64,000 bases of DNA, taken from contig NZ_LMEI01000006.1 in NCBI RefSeq assembly GCF_001426585.1, positions 1 through 64,000 of the forward strand, written 5' to 3'. Below the pieces are notes generated by a model. That model saw only the letters and a program-made list of their open reading frames with translations. It did no database searches and was not told the DNA's origin. The stretch comes from Streptomyces sp. Root431. GTDB lineage: Bacteria > Actinomycetota > Actinomycetes > Streptomycetales > Streptomycetaceae. This document shows positions 63,814 through 64,000 of this stretch, piece by piece. Position 1 is the stretch's first letter; the number at the start of each line of letters is the position of its first letter. The position numbers were made by a program, and so were the translations under genes.

Positions 63814-64000
63814 TCAGAAACTCTTACATTCCCCGCGCAAGTCGCCCGGACAGATATGGCTGCCGTAAAGCAGCACCCTCTCGGGCTGACCGCTCGGAAA
63901 GATGGTCACCTCGTAGCTCTCCTGTGACATGCTGCCCAAGGTCATACGGACCCGGTCGGACGACGTCCACATCGCGTCCCGGAGTCCGTCCTCCTCGCCC
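63814..64000 (-). CDS. Hypothetical protein, partial
   Basis: The C-terminal 61 residues: LRDAMWTSSDRVRMTLGSMS, YEVTIFPSGQPERVLLYGSH, ICPGDLRGECKSF, then TGA at 63816-63814. The N-terminus is beyond the window. Two Cys near the end. Family not recognised. Confidence 0.7.
   Translation of the reverse strand, partial: GEEDGLRDAMWTSSDRVRMTLGSMSQESYEVTIFPSGQPERVLLYGSHICPGDLRGECKSF

Overview
High GC, frequent GTG starts, stop/start overlaps of the ATGA or GTGA type, and the families present (DUF881/sbp, DUF5999, DUF6230/DUF6114, many TetR/PadR/MocR/LysR/AraC regulators, a SigB/SigF-type sigma factor, Streptomyces-like glutamate-cysteine ligase and catalase-peroxidase) point to a Streptomyces or close relative chromosome. 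The gene density and housekeeping start suggest chromosomal DNA. The last ~17 kb looks like accessory or stress DNA.

Layout. 0-14.7 kb: the 3' end of an rRNA operon (5S tail and terminator), then a conserved actinobacterial block: CDP-alcohol phosphatidyltransferase, a GDP-mannose pyrophosphorylase/phosphomannomutase fusion, DUF881-sbp-DUF881, a GarA/OdhI-type FHA protein, a MerR regulator (FtsR-like), a DUF151 bifunctional nuclease, a second MerR, dinB, a PRC-barrel protein, and gcvP behind a glycine riboswitch. The order matches the M. tuberculosis Rv1822-Rv1832 region as I know it, minus gcvH. 14.7-37.5 kb: small hypotheticals, glutamate-cysteine ligase-like enzyme, CPBP protease, PhzF, GNAT, several flavin split-barrel proteins, a macro-domain pseudogene, PadR, SRPBCC, three EamA transporters, a MocR regulator divergent from a PNPOx-like gene, LysR, a cysteine-less isochorismatase-like protein, a Rieske lipoprotein, AraC, and an ECF41-type sigma factor with its oxidoreductase. 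37.6-47 kb: signal peptidase, TetR, a six-gene DUF6230/DUF6114 envelope operon, an alpha/beta hydrolase, CbiZ and a secreted GH89 alpha-N-acetylglucosaminidase. 47-61 kb: a stress island (HAD, nucleotidyltransferase-BON-phosphoesterase operon, DJ-1/PfpI, hemerythrin, CsbD, phospholipase D-like, STAS and HTH, katG, AlkZ-like, HATPase, SigB-type sigma factor). 61-64 kb: SMI1/KNR4 orphan, two unrecognised proteins, a deleted IS5-family transposase and the end of an unrecognised gene.

How the genes work together. The most coherent signal is in the 48-61 kb island. At least four transcription units carry the same promoter-like layout, GNNT, exactly 15 bp, GGGTAG, and three more have close variants, including one upstream of the SigB-type sigma gene itself. 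This suggests a locally clustered sigma-B regulon covering oxidative and osmotic stress proteins. The other regulatory pairs readable from sequence are the ECF41 oxidoreductase-sigma operon (TGTCACA-N16-TGTC promoter next to a perfect CRP-like palindrome), MocR with its divergent PNPOx-like neighbour, and PadR with a perfect inverted repeat at its own promoter. The window is also rich in short tandem repeats between genes (8, 18, 19, 29 and 10 bp units) and in-frame repeats within genes.
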